The notes below the pieces were generated by a model, which saw only the letters and a program-made list of their open reading frames with translations, was not told the origin of the DNA and did no database searches. Shown here piece by piece: positions 61,849 to 64,000 of a DNA stretch of 64,000 nucleotides (its first letter is position 1; each line of letters opens with the position of its first letter). Location: contig MWTA01000088.1 in NCBI GenBank assembly GCA_002050125.1, forward strand, positions 57,220 through 121,219, in the 5' to 3' direction. A program made the position numbers and the translations under genes. This stretch comes from Anaerolineae bacterium UTCFX2 (lineage in GTDB: Bacteria > Chloroflexota > Anaerolineae > Anaerolineales > UBA4823).

Positions 61849-61962
61849 AAATGGGAAACCAATCGGTTTGTTGAAAAATGAGTGATGAAAAAATGAGTTG
61901 AAGCTGGGATATGATTAATATTTAGCCACTCCCTAAGAATAATCCCCCTATTGCTGCCAGCG

Positions 61963-63090
61963 TTAGATCAAGCCGCTCACAATCGCTAAAAGGACCCCGC
62001 CGGCAATCACGCTTCCAAGCTGACCCGCAGTATTGGTTCCCATCGCGTGCATGAGAATGAAGGTGTCGAAATCCTCTTCCTGGGCTATTTGAGCTGCCAG
62101 CCGTCCTGCCATTGGAAACGCGCTGATCCCCGCGGCGCCAATTAACGGGTTGATTTTTCCGCGGGTGATAAAAGACATCAATTTACCAAACAACAATCCC
62201 GCCACGGTATCCAGGATGAACGCAGCCAGACCCAAAACCAGGATGCCTCCGGTTTGCAGGTTCAAGAAGCTTTGCGCCGACATTGTCGAGCCGATGGTCA
62301 AGCCCAGGAACAGCGTGGCGACATTCGCGACTTCGTTTTGGGCAGCTTTGTTAAGCCGTTCAACCACGCCGCTCTCCCGCAGCAGGTTGCCAAGCATGAG
62401 CATGCTGATGAGCGGCGCCGCGTCGGGCACCAGTAAACTGATCACGATCGTAACGATCACCGGGAAAAGGATGCGGGCGCGCTTCGATACGGGTCTGGGC
62501 GCATATTCCATGCGGATCTTGCGCTCGGACTTGGTGGTGAGCAGCTTCATAATCGGGGGCTGGATGATCGGCACCAGGCTCATATAGGAGTAAGCCGCGA
62601 CCGCAATCGGGGCGAGAAGCTCCGGCGCCAGCTTAGAAGCCACAAAAATCGAAGTTGGGCCATCAATCGCGCCGATCACGCCGATGGAGGCAGCCTCGTT
62701 GAGCGGATATCCGAGCAGCGTCGCCAGGATCAACGTGCCATAGATTCCAAACTGCCCGGCTGCGCCCATTAGCACCATCGATGGCTGAGCCAGCAGCGGG
62801 CTGAAATCGATCATTGCGCCCACACCGACAAAAATTAACAGGGGAAAGAGTTCAGTGCTGATCCCTGCTCGATAAAGAACGGCAAACAACCCGCCGCCCT
62901 CGGTCATGCCGGTCAGCGGGATGTTCGCCAGAATGCAGCCAAACCCGATCGGCAAGAGCAAAACCGGCTCATATTCTTTCAGGATCGCCAGGGCGATCAA
63001 TAACCCGCCTGCCAGCATCATCAGGGCATTCCCAGGCGTGAAGTTGATCAAGCCCTTCATGAGTTCAGAAGCCAATTCGTTAAATGGCAT
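61963..63090 (-). CDS. Na+-translocating decarboxylase beta subunit (OadB/MmdB/GcdB family)
   Basis: Integral membrane subunit that couples decarboxylation of a carboxybiotin intermediate to sodium export. 375 residues with about nine to eleven hydrophobic helices. Family motifs are visible: PLLIFVGVGAMIDFSPLL, GAIDGPTSIFVASKLAP (with the Asp of the sodium site) and the C-terminal MGTNTAGQLGSVIAGG region. It is encoded downstream of the biotin carrier and gamma subunits with a 5-base gap. The substrate is set by the carboxyltransferase subunit; methylmalonyl-CoA is most likely here. Confidence 0.95.
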   Translation of the reverse strand: MPFNELASELMKGLINFTPGNALMMLAGGLLIALAILKEYEPVLLLPIGFGCILANIPLTGMTEGGGLFAVLYRAGISTELFPLLIFVGVGAMIDFSPLLAQPSMVLMGAAGQFGIYGTLILATLLGYPLNEAASIGVIGAIDGPTSIFVASKLAPELLAPIAVAAYSYMSLVPIIQPPIMKLLTTKSERKIRMEYAPRPVSKRARILFPVIVTIVISLLVPDAAPLISMLMLGNLLRESGVVERLNKAAQNEVANVATLFLGLTIGSTMSAQSFLNLQTGGILVLGLAAFILDTVAGLLFGKLMSFITRGKINPLIGAAGISAFPMAGRLAAQIAQEEDFDTFILMHAMGTNTAGQLGSVIAGGVLLAIVSGLI

Positions 63091-63095
63091 ACGGG

Positions 63096-63530
63096 TTACT
63101 CCACGAATTCCAGCAGCAAGTCGTTGTAGTTGACCGTCTGCCCAATCGAGACGAAAACTTCTTTGACCGCGCCTGCCCTGGAAGCCCGGATCGCATTTCT
63201 CATTTTCATCGCCTCGATCGTAAACAGCGGCTGGCTGAATTCGACCTGGTCGCCGGCTTTCACCTGGATGGCAACAATCACGCCTGGAATCGGCGCCCGG
63301 ATGGTCTTGGCGCTCAGCGTGGCGCCCGATGGAACGTGCCCCGTTGCTGGGGGCGCCATCTCCTCTGCTTTAGCAGCCGGGGCTTTTTCGGCTGGCGTTT
63401 CAACCGATTGGGCTTCCTCGAGCCAAACCTCATATCGCGACCCTTCGACGATTGCGACAATCGGTCGGCTAAATAAGCTTTCGATCTCAACTTCGTAATT
63501 TTTCTGATCAACAGTTACTGTAACTTTCAT
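63096..63530 (-). CDS. Biotin carrier subunit of the Na+-pumping decarboxylase
   Basis: A 144-residue biotinyl carrier protein. The N-terminal 45 residues form a short beta domain, followed by a Pro/Ala-rich hinge (about 46-72) and a biotinyl domain with the biotin-acceptor Lys in EAMKMRN (about residue 111). The swinging arm moves CO2 from the carboxyltransferase to the membrane beta subunit. Four-base overlap with the gamma subunit gene. Confidence 0.95.
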   Translation of the reverse strand: MKVTVTVDQKNYEVEIESLFSRPIVAIVEGSRYEVWLEEAQSVETPAEKAPAAKAEEMAPPATGHVPSGATLSAKTIRAPIPGVIVAIQVKAGDQVEFSQPLFTIEAMKMRNAIRASRAGAVKEVFVSIGQTVNYNDLLLEFVE

Positions 63531-63865
63531 CTCCCCGACCTTCTCTTGGCGAGCATTTGCGTCCGCAGCACCGCCTGCCAGGCGCTGACCGTGGCAGTGG
63601 GCGGCAGTGGAAATGGGCGCGGCTCGGTTGTATTGTTCTGCTTGGCAAGCGCAACCGCAACTGCCGCGGCTGCTGCCAGCTGTTTTTGATCGCTGTCAAC
63701 CGGCTTGCCTGCCGAAATGATAATGACTTCCTCGTTGTCGTTTTCGCTCTCCTCGGAGAGCCGAACCAGCAGCGCCATCACACCCCATAAAAGGATGATC
63801 GCGCCAAAAACCAGCCCCATCCCGATGGCGGTGATTTGTAGTGTAAGAATCAGATTTGACGACAT
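63527..63865 (-). CDS. OadG-type gamma subunit of the Na+-pumping decarboxylase
   Basis: A small 112-residue membrane protein. A single N-terminal transmembrane helix (ITAIGMGLVFGAIILLWGVMALL, in part) is followed by an acidic stretch (EESENDNEEV) and a Pro-rich, basic C-terminus, as in OadG, which holds the carboxyltransferase on the membrane. The position between carboxyltransferase and biotin carrier genes fits methylmalonyl-CoA and oxaloacetate decarboxylase operons. Confidence 0.9.
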   Translation of the reverse strand: MSSNLILTLQITAIGMGLVFGAIILLWGVMALLVRLSEESENDNEEVIIISAGKPVDSDQKQLAAAAAVAVALAKQNNTTEPRPFPLPPTATVSAWQAVLRTQMLAKRRSGR

Positions 63866-63877
63866 TGATCACCTTGC

Positions 63878-64000
63878 TCAGACGGGGATGTTCCCATGCT
63901 TGCGCATAGGTGACGCAATCTGCTTATCGCGCAGCGCTGCCAGCGACGCGATGATTTTTGGACGCGTCTCGCGCGGTTCGATAATGTCATCGACATAGCC
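63878..64000 (-). CDS. mmdA: Acyl-CoA carboxyltransferase subunit, C-terminus only (cut by window)
   Basis: The last 40 residues of the first subunit of the decarboxylase. The stop is at 63878-63880 and the frame is open to the right edge. GYVDDIIEPRETRPKI and RKHGNIPV are the usual C-terminus of propionyl/methylmalonyl-CoA carboxyltransferases, not of oxaloacetate decarboxylase alpha. This points to methylmalonyl-CoA (or glutaconyl-CoA) as substrate. The stop is 12 bases before the gamma subunit start. Confidence 0.88.
   Translation of the reverse strand, partial: GYVDDIIEPRETRPKIIASLAALRDKQIASPMRKHGNIPV

Overview
The window looks like chromosome from an anaerobic member of the Chloroflexota, most likely class Anaerolineae. 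This is an inference from gene style: long multi-GAF/HAMP sensor proteins, many LysM and lipoprotein surface proteins, a MoxR/DUF58/von Willebrand A operon, TrmFO, and a biotin-dependent Na+-pumping decarboxylase beside ATP-PEP carboxykinase. No rRNA, CRISPR, prophage or insertion sequence was seen. One tRNA gene (Asp, GUC) is present. Both ends of the window cut through genes.

1-11.5 kb is a catabolic island. A plus-strand operon (a 2-hydroxyacid dehydrogenase cut by the window edge, a GntR regulator, a DeoC-family aldolase, a zinc dehydrogenase, a URO-D-family protein) converges, at a strong hairpin, on a minus-strand bacterial microcompartment (BMC) operon. That operon encodes RpiB-like isomerase, DeoC, a BMC-P pentamer, a CoA-acylating aldehyde dehydrogenase, BMC-H, an EutJ-like ATPase, BMC-T, a small unknown protein and two more BMC-P pentamers. 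RpiB plus DeoC plus aldehyde dehydrogenase is the signature of the sugar-phosphate-utilising (SPU) BMC class. The expected flow is sugar phosphate to an aldehyde plus a triose phosphate, then aldehyde to acyl-CoA inside the shell. The RpiB homologue lacks the canonical catalytic Cys, DeoC carries an extra four-Cys segment, and no phosphotransacylase is in the window. A second GntR gene is divergent from the BMC operon, with an operator-like inverted repeat inside the BMC promoter.

11.5-29 kb: a LysM membrane protein with a sigma-factor-like N-terminus, tRNA-Asp with its own promoter and terminator, glycerate 2-kinase, a LysM lipoprotein, then an eight-gene minus-strand operon. That operon runs from a large exported membrane protein through an ABC ATPase and permease, a coiled-coil membrane protein, a MoxR ATPase and DUF58 to two vWA membrane proteins, with four start/stop overlaps.

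29-42 kb is mostly housekeeping: a lipoprotein class B PBP, Rel (p)ppGpp synthetase/hydrolase, MoeA, a DUF1540-like acidic protein, a secreted protein, a methyltransferase, a thioredoxin-VKOR fusion, TatA, TrmFO, a histidine kinase overlapping HflX, and a small membrane protein.

42-56.3 kb is a signalling island on the plus strand: a GAF kinase, two response-regulator genes, three membrane HAMP-GAF receptors without kinase domains, a ParA ATPase, a soluble GAF histidine kinase overlapping parA, and a CheY-like regulator. All three receptors end in what looks like the N-terminal half of a GAF domain, while the soluble kinase begins with an isolated C-terminal GAF-like half. This suggests a ParA-positioned split-receptor system and is the most interesting candidate here.

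56.3-64 kb: threonine synthase, a TPR/TM/nuclease/excalibur protein, then minus-strand carbon metabolism: aspartate-type aminotransferase overlapping pckA, and the beta, biotin-carrier, gamma and (partial) carboxyltransferase subunits of a Na+-translocating acyl-CoA decarboxylase.
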